Source: Paeniglutamicibacter antarcticus
GTDB lineage: Bacteria; Actinomycetota; Actinomycetes; Actinomycetales; Micrococcaceae
DNA length: 64,000 nt
Direction of reading: 5' to 3'
NCBI RefSeq assembly: GCF_900010755.1
Contig: NZ_CZJT01000081.1
Location: 62,001 to 126,000 of the forward strand
The first letter of the stretch is position 1. The number at the start of each line of letters is the position of its first letter. Shown piece after piece: positions 25,552 to 33,256 of the stretch. A program made the translations under genes and the position numbers. A model generated the notes under the pieces. The model did no database searches. It saw only the letters and a program-made list of their open reading frames with translations, and was not told the DNA's origin.

Positions 25552-26664
25552 TCATGTACTCGTATTGCGAGCCGTCAGAATGAGCGCAGCCCGATAGCCA
25601 TCTGCCTCGAGGCAGGACATGGTGTCTAGTTCCTGAATAGGAACGGAAAGGCATGTTACGTCTACCCAGGTTTCCCCGCTGCGATCGTTCACCCACGAAT
25701 CCTCGAGCACCAGGACTGGGTTTTCTGCAGACCCTGCCGTCCCATGGCAGAGCACCCAATGTGGCACGTCGAAGCCGAGCATCTGCTGCAGCGACACCAG
25801 CAACAGGACCCGGGCGCCGTTGCTCACCGCTTCTCGGATCTGTGTGATTTCCAATCGCGTTGTAGCCAGGGGCAGTCCGGTTGTCTCAGCCCGGCGGCGT
25901 GATTCAGCCTGAAGGATGCCGCGCCAGCTGCGTTCGGCCTCGGGATAGTAGTCGACGATCACCGGCTTGTCGGTATCCAACGACACCGTAACCGAGGTCT
26001 CTGGCCAGCGCTCCGCGACGGCAAGTCCCAATCCGATCGGCTCACACGCCATGAAGTTGGTCGCTTGACGCCACAGCACCAGCTCCGAGGTGCGCAGGTC
26101 ATCCAGTGCGGCGATGCTGGTGGTTTCCCCATGTGCGGCCAGCGCGGCAACCGCCGCGCAGGTGAAGTTCTCGCTTTGCTGGTAATGAGAGGTGCGCAGG
26201 TAGCTGGCGGGATGCAGCCACTGCACGTAGCCGGCTCGTGGACTCGAGGCTGGATCATCCATGGCGCAGCGCGGGGCGGGCAACGCCTGAAATCCGGTCT
26301 GCTCGGCCAAGGCGGCCAGCGTCGGATCTTGCGTCCAGTTTTCCCATTTCACGCAGGCCAGATCCTGCTGATGGGCGTAGTTCAGCACTGCACGGATCAC
26401 CTGTTCACCCGTTGGTGCATCGAGCGCGAGCATCCCGGCGATTTTCACATATGACCCCGTGGAGCGGGCCGTGAGCAATGCGGCACCGGTTATGGTGCCA
26501 GCGGATGACTCAATCGTCAGCAACCGAGCGTTGGCAGCCGCTGTTTCGCGTTCCCACGGACCGAGCACGGGACCCAGGTGCCGCAGCTGCTGCGGATGGT
26601 GTTGGGGGTCGAAGTCCTGGACCGTGGCGTGCGGTGCGGTGTGCTGTGCGGTGTGCTGTGCCAT
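25552..26664 (-). CDS. Peptidase C39-like protein at the end of a siderophore uptake operon
   Basis: A 370-residue protein with no signal peptide. The N-terminal half (about 30-160) has a GNAT-like pattern; the C-terminal half fits a papain-like C39 peptidase: SENFTCAAVAAL with the candidate Cys, DVPHWVLCHGT with His, and LEDSWVN with Asp. It lies 54 bases after the permease gene on the same strand, with AAAGGC before the ATG. C39 enzymes usually cut double-glycine leaders; here it could process or modify a ligand or peptide part of the siderophore system. This is inference. Confidence 0.75.
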   Translation of the reverse strand: MAQHTAQHTAPHATVQDFDPQHHPQQLRHLGPVLGPWERETAAANARLLTIESSAGTITGAALLTARSTGSYVKIAGMLALDAPTGEQVIRAVLNYAHQQDLACVKWENWTQDPTLAALAEQTGFQALPAPRCAMDDPASSPRAGYVQWLHPASYLRTSHYQQSENFTCAAVAALAAHGETTSIAALDDLRTSELVLWRQATNFMACEPIGLGLAVAERWPETSVTVSLDTDKPVIVDYYPEAERSWRGILQAESRRRAETTGLPLATTRLEITQIREAVSNGARVLLLVSLQQMLGFDVPHWVLCHGTAGSAENPVLVLEDSWVNDRSGETWVDVTCLSVPIQELDTMSCLEADGYRAALILTARNTST

Positions 26665-26718
26665 GGGAGCCTTTCGGTTCAGTGGGGTGGATGGCGGGTG
26701 CAGACCCTGGCTTGGTTG

Positions 26719-28860
26719 CTAGCCGCGAGAGCGGTAGAGCAGCCAGATGAAGTATGGGGCGCCGAGCAGGGAAACGATCAAACCGGCGGGGATCTGTGCC
26801 GGCGCGATCACGCTGCGGCCCAGGGTATCGGCCAGGCAGACCAGCAACGCGCCAAAAACCATGGAGACCGGGATCACCCGGTGATGGCGGGCTCCCACCA
26901 GCGACCGGGCGAGGTGCGGGGCGATCAGACCGACGAAGCCAACGACACCCACGGCCACCACGCTGACCGCAGCGAGCAGGGCTGCAATGGACAGTGAGAT
27001 CAGTCGGGTGCGGGCCGTCTTGATGCCCAGCACCCGGGGCAAGTCTTCGTCGATGGCCAGCAGGTCAAGCTTGCGACCCATGAACAGCAGGACCGGAAGG
27101 CTGAGCACCAGCACCACCAGAACCGGCACCACGTCCGCGAACTGGCGGCCATAGGTTGAGCCGGACAGCCAGGTGTAGATGCGCGGAGTTTCCCACGAGT
27201 TGATGCTTAGTAGCAGGTATGTGGTGACCGCGGAGAGGGTGTACCCCGCGCCGATGCCGATCAGCACAAAACGTTCCGGGGAGAACCCACGACGCCAGGC
27301 CAGCGCAGTGATGGCAGCGAAGGTCGCCAAGCCGGCCACCACAGCAAAAATCACCAGCAGCGAGCGGGAGCCGCCGAAGGCGGTGACCACTATGGATGCA
27401 CCCAGTCCGGCACCCGCGGTGATACCCAGGATGCCAGGTTCGGCCAGCGGGTTGCGCACGGTGCCCTGCACCAGGCAGCCGGCCAGGCCCAGGGCGGCTC
27501 CGGCACCCAGCGCTGCCGTGGTCCGTGGTGCGCGTTCGGAGAAGGCCCGGGCAACGAGCTTCGGGGCATCATCTTGGAACCACAGGGCCAGATCTCCCAG
27601 CTTCAGGAACATGCTCCCGGCCAATAGGCCCAGAATCACGGCCCCGAGCAGCAAAACGAGGCCCAGTAGCATGGTGAGAATGAACCGGCGGCGGCTGCGC
27701 AGTTTGCTTGCCACCTGCATCAGGTTCCGTGAGCTGGAAGCTTCGGGCAATCTCATCGCCAGGATGATAATCAGCACCCCGCCCAGGACCGCGGTGGGAA
27801 CGCCGGTGGGGATGGACGCCGCGCCTTGGGCGCCGAGCAAGGCCCGAAGGACAACATCGGCCAGCAGGATCAGCAGCGCACCGATTAAACCGGTGGCCGG
27901 AAGCAAAAACAGTTGGCGGCGCAACACGGTCAGCCGGCGCGACAGCAATCGCGCGAGCACCGGGGCACCGAGTCCCACAAAGGCGATGGGTCCGGCCAAT
28001 GAAACGGAGACGCCGGTGAGGACCACTGCACACAGGACCGCCAGGGTGCGAGTAGAGCGAACCGGGATGCCGAGCACCGCAGCGTTTTCATCCCCCAGGG
28101 ACAGCACATCCAGCCGGCGGGAGAGCAAGAGGCAGATGACCAGGACCAGCAGGATCACCGGGAGGCTGCGTAAGAAAGCGTCCAGGTTCAGCTGGGCCAG
28201 CGACCCCGAACCCCAGGCGTACAGGCCCGTGGTGTTTTCCTTGAAAAGCAGCAGGATGATGCCGCTGCCGGCTTCCAGGGCCATTGCGATGGCCGATCCG
28301 GCAAGAATCAACCGGGTGGTGGCGGTCCCGGCACTGCGCCCGGAAATGGCCAGCACGACCCCGGCGGCCAGCAGCCCGCCGGCGAATGCGAGGGCACTGG
28401 AGGCGAAGGTGGAAAGGCTGAGGCCCAGGGCGGCTGCCACGCACAGCGCAAAGTAGGCCCCGGAGGTGACGGCCAAGGTGTCCGGCGAGGCCAGCGGGTT
28501 GCGGGTGACCGATTGGAGCAGGGAGCCTGCTACCCCCAAGGCCAGGCCTACGGCAGCGCCCGCGCAGAGGCGCGGCAGCCTGGAGCCGGTGAAGATCTCG
28601 GCAACCCCTACCCCGCCAATACGCGTGTCATCCCCGAGGAGGGCGCGCAGCAGTTCACCCAGGCCCACCCCTGAGGTGCCCTGGGTGAGATGCCAGGCAC
28701 CCACCAGCAGCACCGCCGCCGCCAAGGCGGCCAACAGGCCCAGGCCGGAAGCGATACTGGTGCCGGTGACCGGCGCGGCGGAATGATCCGTGCCGGTCCC
28801 CGGGGTACTGACGTCTCCGGCCACGGCCGGCCGGTCTGCGTATTTTTCAGCGGTGTTCAT
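26719..28860 (-). CDS. Fused FecCD-family iron-siderophore ABC permease
   Basis: A 713-residue membrane protein made of two FecCD modules in one chain, as in FhuB. Each half has about ten hydrophobic segments and the RNPLA signature (SVTRNPLASPD near 120 and GTVRNPLAEPG in the second half), followed by the LGI helix that contacts the ATPase (VLGIPVRSTR and VLGIKTARTR). The second half ends AGLIVSLLGAPYFIWLLYR. The single fused permease replaces the usual pair of genes. It is preceded by the receptor gene with 12 bases between. Confidence 0.94.
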   Translation of the reverse strand: MNTAEKYADRPAVAGDVSTPGTGTDHSAAPVTGTSIASGLGLLAALAAAVLLVGAWHLTQGTSGVGLGELLRALLGDDTRIGGVGVAEIFTGSRLPRLCAGAAVGLALGVAGSLLQSVTRNPLASPDTLAVTSGAYFALCVAAALGLSLSTFASSALAFAGGLLAAGVVLAISGRSAGTATTRLILAGSAIAMALEAGSGIILLLFKENTTGLYAWGSGSLAQLNLDAFLRSLPVILLVLVICLLLSRRLDVLSLGDENAAVLGIPVRSTRTLAVLCAVVLTGVSVSLAGPIAFVGLGAPVLARLLSRRLTVLRRQLFLLPATGLIGALLILLADVVLRALLGAQGAASIPTGVPTAVLGGVLIIILAMRLPEASSSRNLMQVASKLRSRRRFILTMLLGLVLLLGAVILGLLAGSMFLKLGDLALWFQDDAPKLVARAFSERAPRTTAALGAGAALGLAGCLVQGTVRNPLAEPGILGITAGAGLGASIVVTAFGGSRSLLVIFAVVAGLATFAAITALAWRRGFSPERFVLIGIGAGYTLSAVTTYLLLSINSWETPRIYTWLSGSTYGRQFADVVPVLVVLVLSLPVLLFMGRKLDLLAIDEDLPRVLGIKTARTRLISLSIAALLAAVSVVAVGVVGFVGLIAPHLARSLVGARHHRVIPVSMVFGALLVCLADTLGRSVIAPAQIPAGLIVSLLGAPYFIWLLYRSRG

Positions 28861-28872
28861 TACAGGTGTAGG

Positions 28873-29940
28873 CTACTTGGCTTCCGAAGCGGAGGTCAGT
28901 GCATCCGTGAAGGCATCCACGGCCTGGCTGGTGGATTTCGGTCCACCGGCACCCCAGACGTTCGGGAACTGGAAGGTCCGGCCTTCCTTGACTGCGGTCA
29001 GGTTCTTCCAGATCTCACTGGATTGCAGTTCGGTGGTCCACCCGGTGCCCGCGTCATTGGAGTAGAACAGGTTGGCTTCGCCGACGCCGGCCAGGCCTTC
29101 CACGTCGGTCTGGGCCAGACCGTATTCCTTGTTCACACCGCCCGAGCCGAAGGACTTGTTGATGTCGTCGTTCCAGACGGGAGTCAGGCCCAGTTCCTTA
29201 CCGAGCTCGGTGAACAGCGCACCGTCGGTGTATGGACGGATGGTCAGGTTGGAGCCGTCAACCCAACCGTCGAAGAACAGGAAGTCGGAGGTTGCCACCT
29301 TCACATCGGCGACCTCCTGCTTCTTCTGCGCCAGGTGGGCGTCGAATTCGTTGAGCACTGCGGTAGCGCGCTCGGTGCGGCCGGTGGCTTTGGCAACCTG
29401 CGAGAAGACGTTCTTCATGTTGCCGATGGGATCTGAGGAGTCGTTGCCCTTGACCACAAGTACCGGAACGTCACCCTTATCAAGCTGGGCCACTACAGGG
29501 TCTTCTTCGCTGAAGGCATCAACAATGATCAAGTCAGGGTTCAACGCGTAGATCGAATCCAGGTCCGGCTCGCCGCGCTCTCCCACCGAGGCAACACCCT
29601 CGGGCAGTTTCTCTGCGGTGACGTAGGTGCTGTATCCCTCTGGGGAGGCAACGCCTACAGGGGTGACGCACAGGGTCAGTGCGTCTTCAATTTCCTGCCA
29701 TTCGAGCACAACCACACGTTCGGCTGGCTTCTCCAGCTCCAGGGTGCGGCCCAGGTCATCGGTCATCGATACCGGGCCGGTGCTGGTGGCGGTGGTGTCA
29801 TCCGCGCAGTTGGCGGAAGCCGCGGCGGGGGTCTTTTCAGCGGCGGAGCTGGACACGTCGGTGGTACCGCAGGCGGTGGCCGAGAACAGCAGGGCCAGGG
29901 CGGCCACGCCAGCGGCGGCATTACGGGCGAGTGCAGACAT
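28873..29940 (-). CDS. Iron-siderophore ABC transporter substrate-binding lipoprotein
   Basis: A 355-residue class III binding protein. The signal peptide ends in a lipobox-like SATAC near residue 24. The mature protein begins with a Ser/Ala/Thr linker, then SMTDDLGRTLELEKPAERVVVLEW, GEPDLDSIYALNPDLIIVD, a long helix with KNVFSQVAKATGRTERA, and FQFPNVWGAGGP near the C-terminus. This is the FecB/FepB fold for ferric siderophores. Neighbours are the ATPase upstream and the permease downstream. Confidence 0.93.
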   Translation of the reverse strand: MSALARNAAAGVAALALLFSATACGTTDVSSSAAEKTPAAASANCADDTTATSTGPVSMTDDLGRTLELEKPAERVVVLEWQEIEDALTLCVTPVGVASPEGYSTYVTAEKLPEGVASVGERGEPDLDSIYALNPDLIIVDAFSEEDPVVAQLDKGDVPVLVVKGNDSSDPIGNMKNVFSQVAKATGRTERATAVLNEFDAHLAQKKQEVADVKVATSDFLFFDGWVDGSNLTIRPYTDGALFTELGKELGLTPVWNDDINKSFGSGGVNKEYGLAQTDVEGLAGVGEANLFYSNDAGTGWTTELQSSEIWKNLTAVKEGRTFQFPNVWGAGGPKSTSQAVDAFTDALTSASEAK

Positions 29941-29985
29941 AGTTTTTCCCTTGTTGTTGAGTGTTTCGGTGGTAAGAAGAGGTGG

Positions 29986-30828
29986 TCAGCCCTGCCGGTG
30001 GCGGCTGACCGGTTCGATGCGCAGCTTTCCGGTTCGCTCATCGAGGTGGACCTGCACGGTGATCTCGTAGACCTGCGAAAGATTCTCGGTGGTGAGGACC
30101 TCAGCGGGGGTTCCGGCGGCGTGCACCCGGCCATGTTTCATCAACACCAGGCGGTCGGCCAGCGTGGAGGCTTGGTTCAGGTCATGCAGGACGATGCCGA
30201 TGGCCAGCCCATTTTCACGGGCCAAGTCATGGACCAGGTCCAGGGTCTCGACCTGATATCTCAGGTCCAAGTGGTTGGTCGGCTCGTCGAGCAGCACCAC
30301 GTTTGTTTGCTGCGCCAGGCACACGGCCAGCCAGACACGCTGCAGTTCTCCGCCGGAAAGCTCCCCAGCAGCCCTATGGGCCATCGCGCTGGTGCCGGTC
30401 AGCTCCATGGCCCGGGCAATCGCGGCATGGTCCGCCTTGGATAACCCGGCGAAACCGCGCCGATGTGGGTGGCGGCCGAAGGCGACGATATCTGCCACTG
30501 CCAACCCTTCGGGGGTGGAGTGGGATTGAGCGAAGAGCGTGACTTCATGGGCGAAGTCGCGTCCGTTCAATGCGCTAATTTCGCGGGGCTCCCCGTCGGA
30601 ACCGGTGAGCGTGATGATCCCTGAGGTGCGGTCGTGCAACCTTGCCATGGAACGAAGCAGCGTGGATTTTCCACTGCCGTTGGGTCCAATGAGCGCGGTG
30701 ACTTCCCCCGGGGATAACCGGATGGAAGCGCCGTCGACCACCGTGCTTTTACCGTAACGCAGCACCACCTCGTGGGCGTGCATGCTTCCGGCCCCTGCGG
30801 AAGCTGCTCCGGTAGCTGTTCCTAGCAT
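29986..30828 (-). CDS. Iron-siderophore ABC transporter ATP-binding protein
   Basis: FhuC/FepC-type ATPase of 280 residues and first gene of the uptake operon. Walker A GPNGSGKST, Q-loop near LFAQSHSTPEG, signature LSGGELQRVWLA, Walker B VVLLDEPTNHLD and H-loop VLHDLNQA are visible. About 15 Gly/Ala-rich residues precede MHAHEVVLRYGKS, so the real start may be the inner ATG. An iron box lies about 50 bases upstream. Confidence 0.94.
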   Translation of the reverse strand: MLGTATGAASAGAGSMHAHEVVLRYGKSTVVDGASIRLSPGEVTALIGPNGSGKSTLLRSMARLHDRTSGIITLTGSDGEPREISALNGRDFAHEVTLFAQSHSTPEGLAVADIVAFGRHPHRRGFAGLSKADHAAIARAMELTGTSAMAHRAAGELSGGELQRVWLAVCLAQQTNVVLLDEPTNHLDLRYQVETLDLVHDLARENGLAIGIVLHDLNQASTLADRLVLMKHGRVHAAGTPAEVLTTENLSQVYEITVQVHLDERTGKLRIEPVSRHRQG

Positions 30829-30875
30829 GTGTGCCGGACGGACTGAATACGTCCGATATTGCTCAGTATTTTCAC

Positions 30876-30894
30876 TTAGGTAAGTCTAAGCTAA
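30876..30894. promoter_or_regulatory. DtxR/IdeR iron box
   Basis: TTAGGTAAGTCTAAGCTAA is a 19-base near-palindrome that fits the DtxR/IdeR consensus TTAGGTTAGSCTAACCTAA at most positions. It lies 48 bases before the siderophore ATPase start and downstream of the AraC gene. Iron-loaded IdeR bound here would block the promoter of the uptake operon when iron is plentiful. Confidence 0.85.
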
Positions 30895-30945
30895 GTAATT
30901 TGTGTCAGCAATCGAGGATTCCTGACATTCAATCAGGTTTTTCGG

Positions 30946-31779
30946 TCACTTATTCGTAGTGGTACTGGTAAATGCGCCAGGCGTGGAGCCCATGGTGCGA
31001 CGAAAAGCGTCTATAAAGGTACTTGGCTGCGCATAACCTAACAGGTCAGATACGTCTTGAACTCCTTCGCCGTTGGCCAGAAGCTCCAAGGAACGGTGAA
31101 TTTTCACCGATTGGCGCCACTGGGCAAAGGACAGGCCAGTGGCTTCGCGGTAGGCGCGGGTGATGGTGCGTGCGCTGATCCCAGTATCCGCGGCCCATTG
31201 CTCAAGGGATCGGTTATCCGCTGGGTCAGCCAAAAGCCGGTCAGCGATATCACTGATCCGCGGGTCGTCGGGCCGGCACAGGGCCAGTTGTTGAGCTGAA
31301 GGTTTTAGTACGTCGAAAACCACAGCCTCCGCACGCGCTCTGGCCTCTGGGCTTAGGTCTCGAGCGGACAGGTGAATCAACAGCGACTCAAGCAACGGTT
31401 CCATATTGATCACCGTCGGGGCTTTGAACGGGGTGGAGGTGCGTTCGGGGGCAAAGAAGGCACTAAAAAGTTTAATTTGTGCGGTCAGTCGTCCGCCATG
31501 CAGCATCCTGGCTGGAATCCACAGACCGTAACCCTCGGAGACCGTAAAAATCTGCCCCTCAATTTGCGCGGTTAGCGTCCCATCATGTGCCCACAGCAGC
31601 TCATGGGCTAGATGCGAATGTGGCTCCCACTCCGTGGAGACCTCGATGGCGTGCACTTCGCTTAAAATCACAAACGAGGAGGTCGCATTGCTGGGCAGCT
31701 CAGTTGCTATCGCCAAGGCCGTATCCGGCTCCCGAGGCCAGGCGCCAAGCCCGATCGTCGGGGAAGGAGGGCAGGTCAT
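30946..31779 (-). CDS. AraC family transcriptional regulator
   Basis: A 277-residue regulator. An N-terminal cupin-like sensor domain (HSHLAHELLWAHDGTLTAQI and SEGYGLWIPARMLHGG) is followed by two HTH motifs: LEQWAADTGISARTITRAYRE, then DVSDLLGYAQPSTFIDAFRRTMG. The start at 31779 is taken because a TATACT -10 lies six bases upstream, indicating a leaderless mRNA; a longer frame to 31875 exists. It lies directly before the iron box and siderophore operon on the same strand, so it may sense the siderophore and activate uptake. Confidence 0.88.
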   Translation of the reverse strand: MTCPPSPTIGLGAWPREPDTALAIATELPSNATSSFVILSEVHAIEVSTEWEPHSHLAHELLWAHDGTLTAQIEGQIFTVSEGYGLWIPARMLHGGRLTAQIKLFSAFFAPERTSTPFKAPTVINMEPLLESLLIHLSARDLSPEARARAEAVVFDVLKPSAQQLALCRPDDPRISDIADRLLADPADNRSLEQWAADTGISARTITRAYREATGLSFAQWRQSVKIHRSLELLANGEGVQDVSDLLGYAQPSTFIDAFRRTMGSTPGAFTSTTTNK

Positions 31780-31785
31780 GTTAGA

Positions 31786-31813
31786 AGTATAGGAAGAAAT
31801 TGACATGACGCAA
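31786..31813 (-). promoter_or_regulatory. Candidate promoter of the AraC gene, leaderless
   Basis: On the minus strand TTGCGT (31813-31808) and TATACT (31791-31786) are spaced by 16 bases, and the ATG comes six bases after the -10. No ribosome-binding site lies between, as expected of a leaderless transcript. Confidence 0.55.
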
Positions 31814-31908
31814 CTGGCACTAAAATGGCTCCACCGACCCATAAGGAGGTTGGAGTACGACCTGCGGAATGGCAATAATCTAGCTGGCGTTCCGCTGTTG
31901 CCAGCGGG

Positions 31909-32385
31909 CTAATTCAGCGTGTAGTGGTCGAGCACTTCATCACCGCTCACCCGTTTGAAACCCCGCCTGGTCAGCACCTTGGCTGAGGCAGTATTGGCAG
32001 GGGCCACACTGGCACTGATTTTCGTAATTTTGTAGGCTGCGGGAATCGTGATTAGGGCGCTATCGAGCATTGCCCCGGCAACACCTCGCCCCCATTGCTC
32101 TGATGGTACCCAGTACCCAACCTCAACACTGTTTTCCTGGCGGGTGGAAAACACGATGCCGACAGCTTCGGTTGCCTCACTTGCCACGAACCAGCGGGAT
32201 GCTCCAACAGTATCGAGCGGGGCAGGGCGAAGGGCTCCTTGAACGCAGGTATCGATAGTTTGCCGGTCCCATGGTTTTCCATAGCCAATAAAACGAGTTA
32301 CCAGTTCATCCGAGGCCATACTGGCAAAGAATTCGGTGTCCGCATCCCGAAATGGACGCAGGGTGATTGAGTGAGGGCGCGACAT
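31909..32385 (-). CDS. GNAT family N-acetyltransferase
   Basis: A 158-residue RimJ/RimL-type acetyltransferase. It begins MSRPHSITLRPFRDADTEFF, has EVGYWVPSEQWGRGVAGAML (the acetyl-CoA loop RGVAG) and a C-terminal SAKVLTRRGFKRVS. AAAGGCTCC precedes the ATG at 32385, which was preferred over a longer frame. Substrate unknown; the surrounding bases are less G/C-rich than the rest of the window. Confidence 0.85.
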   Translation of the reverse strand: MSRPHSITLRPFRDADTEFFASMASDELVTRFIGYGKPWDRQTIDTCVQGALRPAPLDTVGASRWFVASEATEAVGIVFSTRQENSVEVGYWVPSEQWGRGVAGAMLDSALITIPAAYKITKISASVAPANTASAKVLTRRGFKRVSGDEVLDHYTLN

Positions 32386-32665
32386 CTGGAGCCTTTCAAT
32401 GTCAAGGGGTTGATCAACTTCTAAAAACATTAAACAGCACTGAATCTGCCATCCAGCGGAGGTTCTTGTGTTACTGCCATGCTCCATCTTCTGAAAGACC
32501 GAGCTTCGTCGTTCCAAATGTCGTCATTCAAAATGGTGGTCAATAAAACAATCGGACAGGTTGTCACCCGTCCGCAGGCTTGATGTCTCTCTTCAATTAC
32601 AGCTCCGGAAGTCCTTCACCTATCGAAACCAAGTAGCCCCCGGCAACAACAAGAACAGCCGCAAA
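32386..32665. other. Gap upstream of the GNAT gene
   Basis: About 280 visibly A/T-richer bases with no gene recognised. The upstream part of the GNAT reading frame (to 32517) has no ribosome site or family pattern. Confidence 0.4.
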
Positions 32666-32721
32666 AATAAGTGATCCCGGCTCGGGGAGGATAATTCCTC
32701 GCCGTTCCGGGATCACTTATT
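32666..32721 (-). terminator. Terminator after the small basic protein
   Basis: AATAAGTGATCCCGG (32666-32680) and CCGGGATCACTTATT (32707-32721) pair perfectly over 15 bases and the intervening bases can form a further helix. Read on the minus strand it ends TTATTTTTG. It follows the 42-residue gene at 32762-32890. Confidence 0.85.
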
Positions 32722-32761
32722 GGCCTATGCGGCAGTTCAAACCAGCCACAGCAGTTGGCTG

Positions 32762-32890
32762 TTACTTGGAAACCTTGCGAACCGGGTCGGTGATTGCGTC
32801 GCTGCCCTTGGTGCGCTTTTCCGCACGCTTTTCCTTGATGGATTTGGAAGGTTTCTTGGCTTCGCTCTTACGCGGTGATTTGTTCGACAT
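32762..32890 (-). CDS. Small lysine-rich protein, 42 residues
   Basis: ATG at 32890 with AGGACGG upstream, stop at 32764-32762. The product starts MSNKSPRKSEAKKPSKSIK and continues with EKRAEKRTKGSD, ending VRKVSK: about a third Lys/Arg. Similar short basic proteins recur in actinobacteria; a nucleic-acid- or ribosome-linked role is possible but unproven. Own ribosome site and own terminator make it a credible gene although it is very short. Confidence 0.75.
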   Translation of the reverse strand: MSNKSPRKSEAKKPSKSIKEKRAEKRTKGSDAITDPVRKVSK

Positions 32891-33256
32891 GTGGTGCCGT
32901 CCTAGCCGGGAATGTCAGGCATTCCCAAATGTTGGGGGAAAGTACCCCTCACCCGAACCATACGCTGTATTTCAGTGGCCCCGGCCGGAAACCGCCAATT
33001 CCCCTAACAGCGGCATAAACGCAGGCAGGACTCCATTTGGGTCAAGGCCAGTAACCGGCGAGCGCTGTGCGTTGCACTCGCCGGTTACCTGGTGCCGTGC
33101 CGGAGCCGCAAGGACCGCGAAGCCGCCGAATGAGCTCGGGGAACAGTGCCCGTCCGACCTCCGGGAGGTCTGTTCACGGGCAGGTTAGGACCCGGGCAGG
33201 CCACAGCGAAGCCCCGTGGCTTAGGCGCTACCCTCAAGCAAGGGTAGATTTTAGGG
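32891..33256. other. Gap between the small basic gene and prfC
   Basis: About 365 bases without a convincing gene. It should hold the promoters of both divergent genes. TAGATT at 33245-33250, six bases before the prfC ATG, is a likely -10 for a leaderless prfC mRNA, with a weak TTAGGC -35 near 33221. Confidence 0.4.
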
